Assembly (NCBI GenBank): GCA_920105805.1
Contig: CAKKTI010000100.1
Coordinates: 1 to 57,938, forward strand
Direction: 5' to 3'
Origin: Condylostoma magnum
Lineage: Eukaryota; Ciliophora; Heterotrichea; Heterotrichida; Condylostomatidae
DNA length: 57,938 bases
Part shown: positions 43,908 through 54,916 of the stretch, piece after piece
How the letters are laid out: each line of letters begins with the position of its first letter
How positions within the stretch are numbered: position 1 is the first letter of the stretch
Program-made: the position numbers and the translations under genes
The notes under the pieces: generated by a model
Database searches by the model: none
What the model was told of the DNA's origin: nothing
What the model saw: only the letters and a program-made list of their open reading frames with translations

Positions 43908-44735
43908 CTAATGAATATCTAGCCAGTGGTCCGCATGAGGTGCATGCAAGTCCATATTCAGGAACAGTTCTTGCTCCCAGTCTCCATTCCACTGCACGGG
44001 GATATTCTTGAACTGGTTTCTATTGACTGCGAAGTAGCGCATCCAGGAGTCCATGGTGTACTCGTGAGGCACGGTCACTCTATAAGCCGGCTTATTCATA
44101 TCAAACCAGTCCTCATGCTCATACACAAAATCAGGCTTCCTATACGACTGCCTCACATTCAGCAAATAGTTAATCCTGTCAAAGCACTGGATCTCACGCT
44201 TGTCCGCATCTGTCCACGACTGGAAGCGGATAGCACCACTACGGATGTAATCAAATCCCATTACCATAAACATCACGCGTACAGCTGGGTTAGTGAAGGG
44301 GAGTTTGCGGAAGAAAAGGGAGAAGATTGCTAGGCGGGTTAGGATGCCTTGGTAGGCTGGGAGCTCGGGGAAGTAAGTGCTAGGGCGCACTAGGCGTTCT
44401 CGGGCCTGGCGCTTACGTTAGTCAATCATTTACTCCAGGGCTCCTTGGTATTCGTAGTATTTAGAACCGAAGTTGCGGGAGAGCTCCCATAGGTCATTCG
44501 AGCTTTCCTACTCCTGTGCGGGTTCTGGATCAGGTTTAGATTGCTTTTTACCCATTTTTATAACAATTACAACCAAGATTAGAAGTTTGGAGAGGAGTTG
44601 GAAGGTGTCGTTGGAAAGTTTTGGGAGGTTGTAGAGAATTTGGAGTTAGGAGATGAAGTAGGGGTTGTTATGGTTATTTTTTGGTAAAATGGGATTTAGT
44701 GTTAATATTAAGATAAGTTTACTGTACTTATGCAT
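43908..44735 (-). CDS. Highly biased-codon membrane-anchored protein, probably mitochondrial
   Basis: 275 residues from the ATG at 44735, or 215 from the Met at 44555. A hydrophobic segment at about 44-60 (LLSKLLILVVIVIK) anchors the protein; after it comes MGKKQSKPDPEPAQEQE. A conserved-looking, Trp- and aromatic-rich domain follows (YFPELPAYQGILTRLAIF, FDYIRSGAIRFQSW, YTMDSWMRYFAVNRNQF). Codons end in C far more than in neighbouring genes, as in strongly expressed genes, and the extension upstream of 44555 shares this bias, which is why I prefer 44735. The size and layout fit a ciliate-specific respiratory-complex subunit, but no family is recognised. Ends at TAG. Confidence 0.7.
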
Positions 44736-44999
44736 ATTAATAAGTTGCAATATGTGCTAAAGCATTCATAAAAAAAATAAAATCCTAAAAACGAACTATA
44801 AAAACGACTATTAAATTTTGATAGAAATATTCCATACAAATAGTTAACCAGAACTAAACTGGCCTATAGCTCAAAACACTTAATTAACCTCTATCCAAAT
44901 GCTAAAAATACTGTTCAGTTCTTCCTAATAGATAAAAAGGCTACCATTTTTTAATAGGCGTTATAACAATAGTTAAAATTACACATAATAATAAACTTA

Positions 45000-45779
45000 A
45001 TGATTAATTTTAACTACAGCAATGATACTCCAGATATAACCTTTGGTTTGATCAAACAATAGCCTTAAGAGCTTGAATAAACCTACTACTATGATAGTAA
45101 ACAACCAGAACTAGAAAACTTTACACTATACTGTAATGAAGATGACTTAACAACGTTAGACACAGATAGCTATTCAGAATGCTCTAACTAACCTGTATCA
45201 ATGTAAAACTTAATTTAAAACCCTCCTTAAATCACTCAGTACTCAAAATTACCTTTAAAAACTAGAAGCTCAAAACGCATAACACTGGTTTTAGACTTAG
45301 ATGAGACTCTAATTCGCAGCAGCTTACAAGAAATACCTGACCCTGATATCATAACAGCTTTTGAGTACTAAGGCTAGGTTTAATAAGCTTTTGTAAAGAT
45401 AAGGCCTTATCTTGCTCCTTTTTTAAAAGTAGTTGGAAAGTTGTTTGAAGTAGTGATTTTTACAGCATCTGATAAAATATATGCTGATCCTATTATTAAT
45501 GCAATTGACCCCAATAGGGAGAACATTCATTTTAGAGTCTATAGAGATTCCTGTACTGTTGTTGATAATATGTATATAAAAGATCTTAGAATCCTTAATA
45601 GAAATTTAAACGAGACGATTATTATAGATAATGCTGTAGAATCGTTCTTATTTCAAATAGACAACGGAATTCATATAGACTCTTGGTATGGAGACTAAGA
45701 AGATGTAGAACTATTGAATGTTTTAGAAACTCTGTTGACAATACAAGACGTGGAAGATGTACGGGATCTGCTAAAATAA
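45000..45779 (+). CDS. FCP1/SCP-type (CTD-like) HAD phosphatase
   Basis: 259 residues. A disordered N-terminal 95 residues precedes the FCP1 homology domain: [16 protein letters not shown] (the DxDxT nucleophile motif, about 100-115), [31 protein letters not shown] (motif II region), then RVYRDSCTV with [29 protein letters not shown] (the acidic motif III) and a short acidic end. This is the SCP/Dullard order, without a BRCT domain. These enzymes dephosphorylate Ser in proteins such as RNA polymerase II CTD or lipin. All catalytic Asp residues are present. Ends at TAA. Confidence 0.93.
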
Positions 45780-45855
45780 GAATATAATTTGGAGAATATA
45801 GATAGATTATAATTTATTTAAGTTTGCAATAAATTCTTATAACGTTTAAACTAAA

Positions 45856-47391
45856 CTATCTTTTTATTTCTGGTATAGGAGCAGTTGTATCAATCACTTC
45901 TTTGAGCAGATCTCTATTATGTGCTCTTTCAACATGGGTCATTTAGTGCATTCTGCCTTATTTTTTCTCTTCCATCTGCTGTTTTAGCTCTTCTTAGTAT
46001 TGTCTATACAGATCTTTTCTTTACTGATTAATATCATTTTCCATCTGGAAATACTAAGTGTTTTCATCCCTCCAAATCTAAGCTTATTAGTTCTATAACT
46101 TTTAGTCTTACAATTTCCTCATATACTTCTCTTGCTACTACTTGCTTAAATACTCCCTCATTTTAGCCTTTAATTCCATATCCTTCATCTATTAACGTTC
46201 ATCTTCCTCCATATGATACTGTAATTAAGCATTATAATACTCCATAAGCTCATAATCTTCTTATTTATCCTTCATACTCTGCTCCTTTAGCACAGTATCA
46301 GCCATTCTATTCATGAATTGCTACTGCATATCCTCTCTTTTCTATATCTCAGCAAGTCTATCAGCCTCTTGCTTATCCAGCATCTGTGAATAAGCATTCA
46401 TTAATTTAATATCTTCCTATCTAGCCTACTCATCCTTCTATTTCTAAATCTGCTTTTAATACGTGTTCTCCTCTAGCATTCTTCTCCTTTACTTCATCTC
46501 CTCCTCCTTCTTGCGCTGCTAAGCCTCTAATTCCTCTTAATGTTCCTATTATAATCTAGAAATCATTTAGGCATCTGCCTCTTTTTCCTCTCTATTTTAT
46601 TATCTTCTCATTCTTTTCAAATCTCTTAGCTATTTATCCCTGTTACGCTTTTCCTGCATGACTTTTTCTCTGTACAATTTATCTCTCATTCGCTCACGCT
46701 CATCTTGCATTTAAAGGTTTATGTTTTACACGTTCACATAGTCATTTATCTCTTCCTTTTCACGTAACTCACGCTGTTTCTTTTCCTCCATTTGCCTGTC
46801 TAGCTCTCTTTTCATAGCTTCCTTTTATTACTAGAGACGTATTTATCTCTGACGCTCATCTTCCCGCCATAAAGCCTAGTTATATTGCATAATAACAGCC
46901 CATTCATCCTTATCAGGAGGTACCATGGCTGAGCTGGCTCTAGACTCCTATGAGAAAAGTGACTGGATGTCATCATCTTTCTAGCTGTTCTCTGACAACC
47001 TAGATGCCCCCGACATATAAGACATTGAGTCTTTAGACTGCTTGTCTTATAAACTTGACTAGGGACGTGAGTCTCCAGTTTTTACAGATACTCCTGAAAT
47101 GATTGACTTAGCATTATTAGTAAATCTGTTTTATTGAGAAGACCCTATGGAAGTTCCTCCTTAAATTCTATCATCAAGTTTTCTTAAATTTTCCTCAGTC
47201 AAAGGCAAAAATTTCAATGCATTGTCCACCTCTCGCTCTATAAACTCTCTTCTTCTCCTAGCGCCGTATTTTTATAAGAACTTAGTGACTAATGCTCCCT
47301 TTAAATCCTCTCGCTATTTGATTCTTAAAAGTTTTTCTCTATGTTGCTAACTGCCATATCTACTTCCTGATTGTGACCCTGATACAGACAT
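45856..47391 (-). CDS. Long highly charged coiled-coil protein, trichohyalin-plectin-homology type, probably ciliary
   Basis: 511 residues. The N-terminal 130 are Ser/Arg-rich with an SQ/RE start (MSVSGSQSGSRYGSQQ). From about 155 to the end runs an almost unbroken charged helix of E/R/K/Q/M: EDERQRQIRLQQQKEAMKRE, QDERERMRDKLYREKVMQ and KKEEEMKQRRRMLEEN. This is the composition of TPH-domain proteins such as CFAP45/CFAP53, microtubule inner or axonemal proteins. No exact homologue is named. Many Gln are TAA/TAG. Ends at TAG, 76 nt from the convergent FCP1 end. Confidence 0.8.
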
Positions 47392-47443
47392 TTTATACTT
47401 ATAACGCTTAAATCAAACAGAAGTTTGAATAAATGTAAGATTA

Positions 47444-48355
47444 CTACTCAATATGCCTAAAAACATCAAATACATCCGCATTGTCCCAGTCGGTAGTTTA
47501 AGCCATTTCCTTGTAAATATCTCTCACCACTTCAAACATCTCATATGACTTATCACCTTCAAATCTGTTGTTGATAAGAGATAGTCCTATATTGCAGTCC
47601 TTTATTAAGCCGTTTGCTACAAAGCGGTAATCAATGCTTCTGTTGTTAGTTACATACTCATGCACTCTAGTCATAGAATTAGATCCCCCAGATGAGGTTA
47701 ACATAGCTCTTAATGCAACATCTGGGTCTATTCCTTCCTTTTCCAGTGCTTATGCCACCTTCATTGCTTTGATTAAATTAGAAGCAAAAAGTAAGTTGTT
47801 TAAGCCTTTAACGGAGTGAGCTTGTCCTACCTTTTCACCTATGAACTGTATATTATTTCCCATAGCTTACAAAAGCGGTAAGGATCTCTCAAAAGCTTAC
47901 TTGTTTCCCGATGCCATTATAGTCAAAGCAGCATTCTACGCTCCTTTCCTTCCTCCACTAATCGGACAATCCAAAAAATGCACATTTCTCTACAACAATA
48001 ACTGTGAAATTTCATAAGAAACTTAAGGCTCCCCGGAAGTATTATCTAACCAAACAAGTCCGTCTTTATTACTATTCTCACTTTCTATTAAAAGATCAAC
48101 CATCATTCTAACCTCCCTAGAAGTAGAAAGACAGGACAGTATAAAATCAGTATTGGACAAATCAGTTGTAAACGGATTAGTTCCGTCAATTAAGGTAGTT
48201 TGGTATTCCTAAGTGTTTTAAACGGCTTTTGAAGTTGTTCTATTCCAAACTGAGACATTAAATTGTTTAGATAATGCACCTGCTATGTGATAACCCATTA
48301 CTCCCATACCCAGATAAAGACAGTTAGTGGAGGAAAAAGCCCTTCTTGACACCAT
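47444..48355 (-). CDS. HIBADH: 3-hydroxyisobutyrate dehydrogenase-like enzyme
   Basis: 303 residues. An N-terminal targeting-like peptide (MVSRRAFSSTNC) precedes a Rossmann fold with CLYLGMGVMGYHIAGALS (G-x-G-x-x-G, NAD(P) binding). Then come SNTDFILSCLSTSREV and the substrate loop CPISGGRKGAQNAALTIMAS (matching 'APVSGGxxgA..G.L.ImvgG'). The catalytic Lys lies in HSVKGLNNLLFASNL. The C-terminal helical domain ends with VRDIYKEMAQTTDWDNADV. The family reversibly oxidises 3-hydroxyisobutyrate in valine breakdown or related beta-hydroxyacids. The catalytic Lys and Asn are intact. Ends at TAG. Confidence 0.92.
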
Positions 48356-48378
48356 AATTAATTCTAAAGACTTAAGAA

Positions 48379-48963
48379 ATGAACTAAGAGGAAATGTGCT
48401 AAATATGCACTAGGAAAGGGCTGTTGATTGAGTGTCCTAAGTGTAGTAAACTGTTTCATCATAGATGTGTAGGGTTAGAAGATGGCGATGATATATCTGA
48501 TTGAGAATGCTCAAAATGTAGTTAAAACGTGTAATATTACACGGGAGAAGTTGTGGATACTGTAATGCATTTGAAGGAGTTTTAAGATTTTGAATAGACT
48601 GATGGAGAGATTATTGATGATTTAGAGATTAAGCCAGCAAGGGTTGGAGATAAGTACTAGATATAAGAGTTTTCCTGTATTGAAAACTAATGGAATAAGG
48701 AGTGTTTGATGGTGTGATGCAGAGATGGAATAAATTACCAGTATATTGAATAATATGTGCACCAAGTTAGAAAGATTGTAGATAATATACTGAATAATAG
48801 AACGTTCAGAGAAGATTTTGCCTTATAAATACTACATTTTTGTTAATATAATGTAAATTATGCTATTCAATTTATCTAAAGCAACCCTGAAAGCTGTACT
48901 TCAGTCAATCTAAGGAGTTATAAAAAGTTATTAAAAGCAAGGTTTAATAGATGAATTTGTTAA
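48379..48963 (+). CDS. PHD-finger protein with an ELM2-like helical region
   Basis: About 194 residues. The PHD finger occupies residues 6-45: CQICTRKGLLIECPKCSKLF, HHRCVGLEDGDD, WECSKC, giving the C4HC3 ligand set. Residues 75-130 are acidic with KPARVGDKYQIQEF, and the C-terminal helix REDFALQILHFCQYNVNYAI then QFIQSNP resembles the end of ELM2 domains ('AL..L....yd...Al..l'). PHD plus ELM2 proteins read histone tails and join HDAC complexes. The region before is consistent with this but weak. It starts 23 nt from the divergent HIBADH ATG. End is TAA 48961-48963, or TGA 48952-48954. Confidence 0.75.
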
Positions 48964-48983
48964 TGAAAAGTTAATTAATCTAC

Positions 48984-50111
48984 TCATTTTACTTTAGTCA
49001 ATTTACGCATTAAAGATAAAAGTCTCTTATTTTAATAAGATTCAGCAATATCTTTGGGACTCAGTCCTTTGCTATTAGAAACATTAATATCAGCCCCTGC
49101 TAAAATCAACTCTCTTATAATCTATTCGTCCTTCATAATAACAGCTAAATGCAATGCAGTGCACCCCGATGAGTCTTGCCTATTAACAGGTACCTTTTAT
49201 TTAATAAGCCATTTCAAGCACTCAATAGAACTGTTAATAGTCGTATAATGTAAAACTGATGCTTTCTACTGCATATTGTCCACCTCCCACATATCATGTC
49301 CCTTTTCAGCCAGAAATTGTAGAACTGCAGGAGATTATTACTTAGATGCCAAATGTACTAGTTTACAGGGAGCTTCTATGTAGTTTCAACCCTTTTTGTA
49401 TAGATATAAGTAGTTTATCATTTCTAAATGACCTTGATTAGCAGCTAGGTATATAGGAGTAAATTTATCATTATCCATTTTGCAAGGATCTGCCTTATTC
49501 TCAATACAGAATTTTGCAACGTCCAAACAGTTATTAAAAGCTGCATAGTGGAGACTAGTTCAGTTATTAACATTGTCCAAATCATCTATATGAATTCCTG
49601 CCTCGTATAGCATCTATACTATCTATAAGTGATTATGCCCAGATGCTATATGAATTGGCTTGGGACCATCTGCTGTAGCTCTTCTTATATCAGCCCCTGC
49701 TTGCATTAAATCTGTTGCTATTTATAAGTTTCCATTAGATGACGCAAAGTGAAGGGGAGTTCAGTTTAATTTATTGTCTTATTGGTTTATGTAATTTTTT
49801 ATGTCTTGTCTTTGTGTGAAGACTTTTACTAAATCTTCCTTTTCTTATTGGGCGAGATAATGAAGAACACCTAGATCTGTTCCTGCTTATGTTATATGTT
49901 TAAAACTTGAGCGATTGCTTAGGGCTTTTGCTGCTTTCTAGCTGTCTTATGAGTCTATTAGTTTGAATAATCTGAAACTTCTAAGGCCATACCATGGGCC
50001 TAAAAGAGTGCGAAGAATTGAAGATTTTTAGGCCATTTTGAAGGAAGCTGGTATTTATTAGATATATTTTAACGTTTTTAGAAATAATTAATGTAGGAAA
50101 GCTTCTAGCAT
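48984..50111 (-). CDS. Ankyrin-repeat protein
   Basis: 375 residues. About eight ankyrin repeats lie between residues 110 and 350, for example NWTPLHFASSNGNLQIATDL, GPKPIHIASGHNHLQIVQML, NWTSLHYAAFNNCLDVAKF, FTPIYLAANQGHLEMINYLY and CTALHLAVIMKDEQIIREL, ending GADINVSNSKGLSPKDIAES. Repeat Trp in NWT is TGA. The first 100 residues are non-repeat (MLEAFLHQLFLKTLKYIQ, then WYGLRSFRLFKLIDS). The start at 50111 was chosen because in-frame sequence upstream of the Met at 50036 has coding character. The end is TGA 48984-48986 or TAA 48975-48977, near the convergent PHD gene. Confidence 0.9.
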
Positions 50112-50484
50112 AGTTGATTTGACTTATTATGGTATGTATAATGTATGTTTTAAAATTAGGGGAATTTATTAGGAAATCTGTATATAAATGATTGATTAAA
50201 ATTTCAGAAAGCATTTAACTAAGCTTGGAATTTTAAAATGCAAAGATCTCTAAAGCTTCTAACACACACAGTATGGATTTATATAGTAATTAGCATACTT
50301 TTTACATAGTAAATCATTATAAGATATAATTGAGCTATCATATAGACTATTTTCAAATTACTAATAAAAGCAAGGAAATAAAAGGTATAAAAGACTTAAT
50401 AATCTTTAATCCCTAATAAAAAGAAAGCTTTAATGAAATGGATTATTTCATTTAGTAACGAAAACTTAGATTTTGAAATATGAT
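50112..50484. other. AT-rich divergent spacer, no gene seen
   Basis: Between the ankyrin start and the Q-rich gene's start nothing with protein character is seen. The stretch is about four-fifths A+T with short poly-A and poly-T runs and no obvious hairpin. It is one of the longest gene-free intervals in the window and may hold two promoters, or a missed upstream exon of the Q-rich gene. Confidence 0.4.
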
Positions 50485-51177
50485 ATGTAATTTTAAAAGT
50501 TAAAAGACTATATTACATTATTACTAAAGGAAAATAAATAGTTTTATTATAATAATAATATAAACAATTCAGTTTAAGTGGATTAGAAATATCATAGTCA
50601 TACATAAATTGATAAATAAAGTAACAAAGATAAATTAGATTAAGTAAATGAATATAAACAGATATAGAATAGTGTTAATTCTCACAAATAATAAAGGAAA
50701 AATAAATCATTTAATATTTCAGTATTTGAAAGGTTATCTAGTCCTCAAAAAACAAAAAGATGACATACTCCTGATAGTTTAGAATTGCAACTATCAAACT
50801 GTAGTTTTACTCCTTAAATAAATAAAAAATTTCAATAGAAACCATAAGAATAATATCCATTTGACTCAAAAATAAACAACAGCATGTCCCCCAAAAGAAC
50901 AATTCACAATAATACTTATACCTAACTGTATAAACAATAACTAAGACAACAGGAAAGCAATTCAACTCAATATACTTTCAATCCACAAATAACCAAAATG
51001 AAATAATATAAAAGATAATCAAGATCCCTAAGCAGCCATACTGCAAAATACTAATAACAACCATCCAATCACCAGAATCTGCAAACTACCCAGCCTCAAT
51101 CCTTTACACTATTTCAGCAACCTAGCACCAAAACAGTCCAAAATCCCAGAAGAACTACTAGGAAATTATTGAAATAA
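50485..51177 (+). CDS. Gln/Asn/Ser/Pro-rich low-complexity protein
   Basis: 230 residues, starting MQFQKLKDYITLLLKE. About half the residues are Q, N, S, K or T, with many TAA/TAG Gln codons. Proline-directed sites are frequent (LSSPQKTK, HTPDSLELQ, SFTPQINKK, SMSPKRT), suggesting CDK or MAPK targets. No folded domain is evident. The frame was chosen because the SPQ/TPD sites and Q-runs keep going through the whole length and end at TAA 51175-51177, 31 nt before the TTLL ATG. Intrinsically disordered; role unknown. Confidence 0.6.
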
Positions 51178-51208
51178 ATTCTAACGTTTAAAATAAAATT
51201 TTACAAAA

Positions 51209-53590
51209 ATGAGTCGTAAACAAAAGTCAACCCCACAAAAGAAAAAGGAGTTTAACTTTGTAACTATAGCTCCATAACAAAGCTCAGAAGACAACCCAGT
51301 GCTTGCTCGCCTTAAAAGCATACAAGACTAGCAAAGAAGTGTTTGAAAAGGAATAAGTCCATAGGAAATAGGTCTGGCTGGCATGCCAATAAACCACTGC
51401 CAGCTAACAGACTTCTAACAATTCTACAGCTAAAAGGCCTAAATTTACTACAATTCGCTATAGCCCGGCACTTTTACCGATAAAACCCCCCGCAAGGCTA
51501 TGCAGAATGACATGAGACCCTAGGTGATTAGATTCCAAAGCATTTAGAAGGACCAGCTGATACCAGAGGGCCAGCATCTCTCCAACTATTCAAAAGGAAG
51601 ATTCCTCAACCGGTCTGATTTGAGATACAGGGTATTTAAAACGGAGGGAAGACTAGTTAGAAGTGTCCTGGAAGCCCATAATTTTACCTTTACAGACTCT
51701 CACGACTGGAATATCCTTTGACTTGGAAGCAGTGCTAAGTCTTATAACTACGAGGGGTTAAATGACTACTAGAAAATAAATCATTTTCCCAATTCGTATG
51801 AAATTACAAGGAAAGATAGACTCTGTAGTACTATAGTAGGAATGCAGGAGAAGTACGGGAGGTAAAGCTTCCATTTCATACCTGATACTTACGTGTTGCC
51901 TGATGAGTATTCAGATTTTTACTAACATTTTACTAAGGAGAAGTACTCTATGTGGATTATAAAGCCTTAGGCCTCGTCCTAAGGAAGAGGTATTAGCTTG
52001 GTGGATTCATTAAATGAAGTACCACTGCATTAAAACTGTGTAATTTGCAAGTATGTGCATAATCCTTTACTTATCAATGGCCTGAAGTTTGATTTAAGGA
52101 TCTATGTAGCCGTTACCAGCTTTACTCCTCTAAAGATTTACATATATCCGGAAGGACTTGCTAGATTTGCTACAGAGTAATATGCTCCTGGTAGTAAAAA
52201 CAATAAATTCATGCATTTGACTAATTACAGTATTAATAAAAAAAGTGATAAATTTGTGTAAAATGATAACCCACTGTCAGATGATATTGGTAATAAGTGG
52301 TCTTTATCTGCTTTATTTAGACATTTAACTACAGTAGGAGTAGACACAAATTTGCTTTGGAGCAGAATTTACGATATAATAATAAAATCACTTATTGCTA
52401 TAGAGCCAAGTGTTGTTGAGAATCTAAAAAAGTCCTCGGTTCATAGAAACAACTGTTTTGAGTTATTCGGATTTGATGTTATTATCGATAGCAATCTTAA
52501 GCCATGGCTATTAGAAGTAAACCTCTCACCCTCTCTTGCTACTGACTCACCTTTGGACTTAAACATAAAAGGAAACTTAATAACAGATTTGTTCAACTTG
52601 ATAGGGATTAGAAGCTTTGACAGGAAGAAAGAAGGAATACTGAAAGCTAGGAATAGAGTAAGAGCCAAGCTGAGGCAATAAAGTGCTATGCCTAGAATGC
52701 GTAGTAAGTAAAATCAGGATTAAATGAATCTAATACAGACTGCAAGGTTTAGGGAAGTCCTGTTTGAGATAATAGAGGAAGAGAAAAGATGTCATAACTT
52801 TATTAGAATCTTCCCTGCTAAGGGAACTGATATATACAACGCTTATTTTTCTAACAACCGAGTACTGAATATGGCTCTTTACGACGTCCTATATGATAAA
52901 ATGCTAAATGATGTAGATATTCTTCCTCCTCAGGCCATATAAACTAATGATAAATTAAGAAATCAAAAAGCTCCAAGATCTTAAAGCTAGAAAAGAGAGC
53001 TACAGTAGAAAAGAAATATATGCAAGAACTGTTCAACTCCCTTTTAATAACTAGGAGGATGTATGAATTGTAATAAAAGGGATGATAAACTCGTAATAAC
53101 CGGGGATGATATTTTAATCGAGTATATCAGTAGAATAATTGAATAACTTAAGTAAGTAGATGAACAGCTACTTAAAATGAAATGGAAAAGAAGTATTGAT
53201 AATTTCTATAGACATGAAATTTGGTAGATGAGTCCTAATAAGGCTCCCAGTTTAATATGGTAAAAGTTATAAATAAGATTGGAAGAAATGATATAAAGAC
53301 GAAAAAAGCTATATGAAAACAAAGGAATTGTTAATTTTACAAATCCTCAGAAAAACAAGATCTTAGTAAACTTTTAAGAATAGTAATTAGAAGAAATGCT
53401 GTTTAAAACTTCCAAAAACATTGCGAAAGAATTAGTTGATAATTTGATTGATATTAGCGGCAAAGGATTACTTACTGATATTACTCAAAGTGGATTGGCT
53501 ATACATTCAAATGAAGCAGATAACGGAGAAGATGAACTAGATAGCTATATTAGATCTGGAAAGAATATGGAAGCAAATTATTTGAAATAG
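51209..53590 (+). CDS. Tubulin tyrosine ligase-like polyglutamylase (TTLL)
   Basis: 793 residues. The TTL domain lies at about 100-490: [19 protein letters not shown], then [20 protein letters not shown] (ATP-binding K and the glycine-rich lid). [20 protein letters not shown], a [12 protein letters not shown] loop, and [20 protein letters not shown] then EVNLSPSL (Mg and ATP ligands) follow. All signature residues are present. The domain order and size fit TTLL4/5-type polyglutamylases; a basic microtubule-binding region follows. The 300-residue C-terminal tail is helical. Adds Glu chains to tubulin in cilia and other microtubules. Ends at TAG, 14 nt before the next ATG. Confidence 0.94.
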
Positions 53591-53604
53591 TGTTATTAAT
53601 AAAA

Positions 53605-54915
53605 ATGGATCTGATTATTTTAGTAGTTTTAAGGTTTTGCTCAGCTGAGGAAGAATATCCTGAAATTTGGCTTATTAATTATAATAATGTAAAACTTATA
53701 TAGCAAAAGTATCTAACCTGGATTGACATTGCAGAGAGCACAGTCCAATTAGCTCCGGATATTCTGACATCATAAACATGGTTTCCTTATTATAATTGTG
53801 TAAATATAGCATCTGAGTCGAAATTTTAACCTTTAGGCCAAGCTGATTATAAAACATTCTATAACTGCACGGAATGTCCATATTATAATACTTACTTAAC
53901 ACTAAAAGATTGATCATTGGCAACTGGACGATTGGAAACTAGTAATAGCTTTGAATGGAATAACGCTCCTTTTACAATAGTCTACAATGCAGTCATAGCA
54001 AAGTAAGTATATAACAGCTTTCCTGGAATACTAGGACTATGAAAAACTGGATGTGAAGAAAATGGAGAGCTATATTCGTTAATATCCTACTTATAAAAGT
54101 CTAATTAGCTTAAGGATCCAGTTATCTCTATTTTCATAACAGATATACTTGACGATAGTTCGAAAGATTCTATTATTACCTTTGGACAAACAGATTTACA
54201 AAGATTTTCATAAGAACCTGAATTTAGATACATAAATGTCTACAGTGAATGCTACACTATTTACGGCTTAACATATATAAAAGTTAATCAAATTTAAATA
54301 AATGATAAATTCATTGTATAAGGTTAAGAAGTCCAAATGTATCTGAGTAACTAACTTGACTTTTTCATTGTGCCTGAAATAATGTTTGATAAAATAAGAG
54401 AAAAGCTAATTCATAAGTTTGAGGGTAGTTGCTTAGAAGGATAAACTTTAATTCATTGTCCTTGCTTATGGGAAGATGATATTAAGAAATATGAAACAAT
54501 TTACTTTGAATCAAATGGAGTAAAATTTTCCATAGGGCCTGAGCATTACTTAAAATAAACTGCATAAATGTGCTAGGTTAATATCTATTCTTTAGGTGAT
54601 ATTTGAGTTTTAGGATCACCGTTTTTTAAGAAGTATTATACAGTATTCAATGCAACAGATGACACTTTAGGGATTGCTAAGTCAATAAATAGATAATCCC
54701 TCTTATACTTAAAAACTCCAAGTACATATAATTCATCAAACTATACATTAGTTATTTCTATCTTTTGTATAATTTGCTTTGGATTTATGGCTCTTGGTAT
54801 TCTTCAAATAATACTCAGCATAAAAAAGTGTGTTTAAAGAAGAGCTAAAAAGAAACATAAAAGAAGGATTCAGGAATTAAGCTCATCAATTCACTCAGAT
54901 ATGCTAATAAATTAA
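53605..54915 (+). CDS. Membrane-anchored aspartic-protease-like protein 1 (catalytic motifs absent)
   Basis: 436 residues. A signal peptide (MDLIILVVLRFCSAEE) precedes a two-lobed pepsin-like body, recognised by PGILGLWKTGCEENGELYS, IITFGQTDLQRF and the C-terminal WVLGSPFFKKYYTVFNATDD, the typical 'iLGd.Flr.yYtvFD...n.iGlA' block. A TM helix at about 378-403 and a basic cytoplasmic tail follow. Where DTG/DSG should stand, the first lobe has IDIAESTVQLAPD and the second has YLSNQLDFFIVPE, so both catalytic Asp-Thr-Gly motifs are gone. Cys pairs (CPCLW) are shared with its neighbour. A tandem duplicate follows 1 nt after the stop. Confidence 0.85.
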
Positions 54916-54916
54916 A

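Noticed and set aside
43926-44333. A plus-strand open frame of 135 codons opposite the C-rich-codon gene.
   Set aside because: Antisense of a strongly biased coding strand; His/Val/Leu-rich composition is typical of such shadows.
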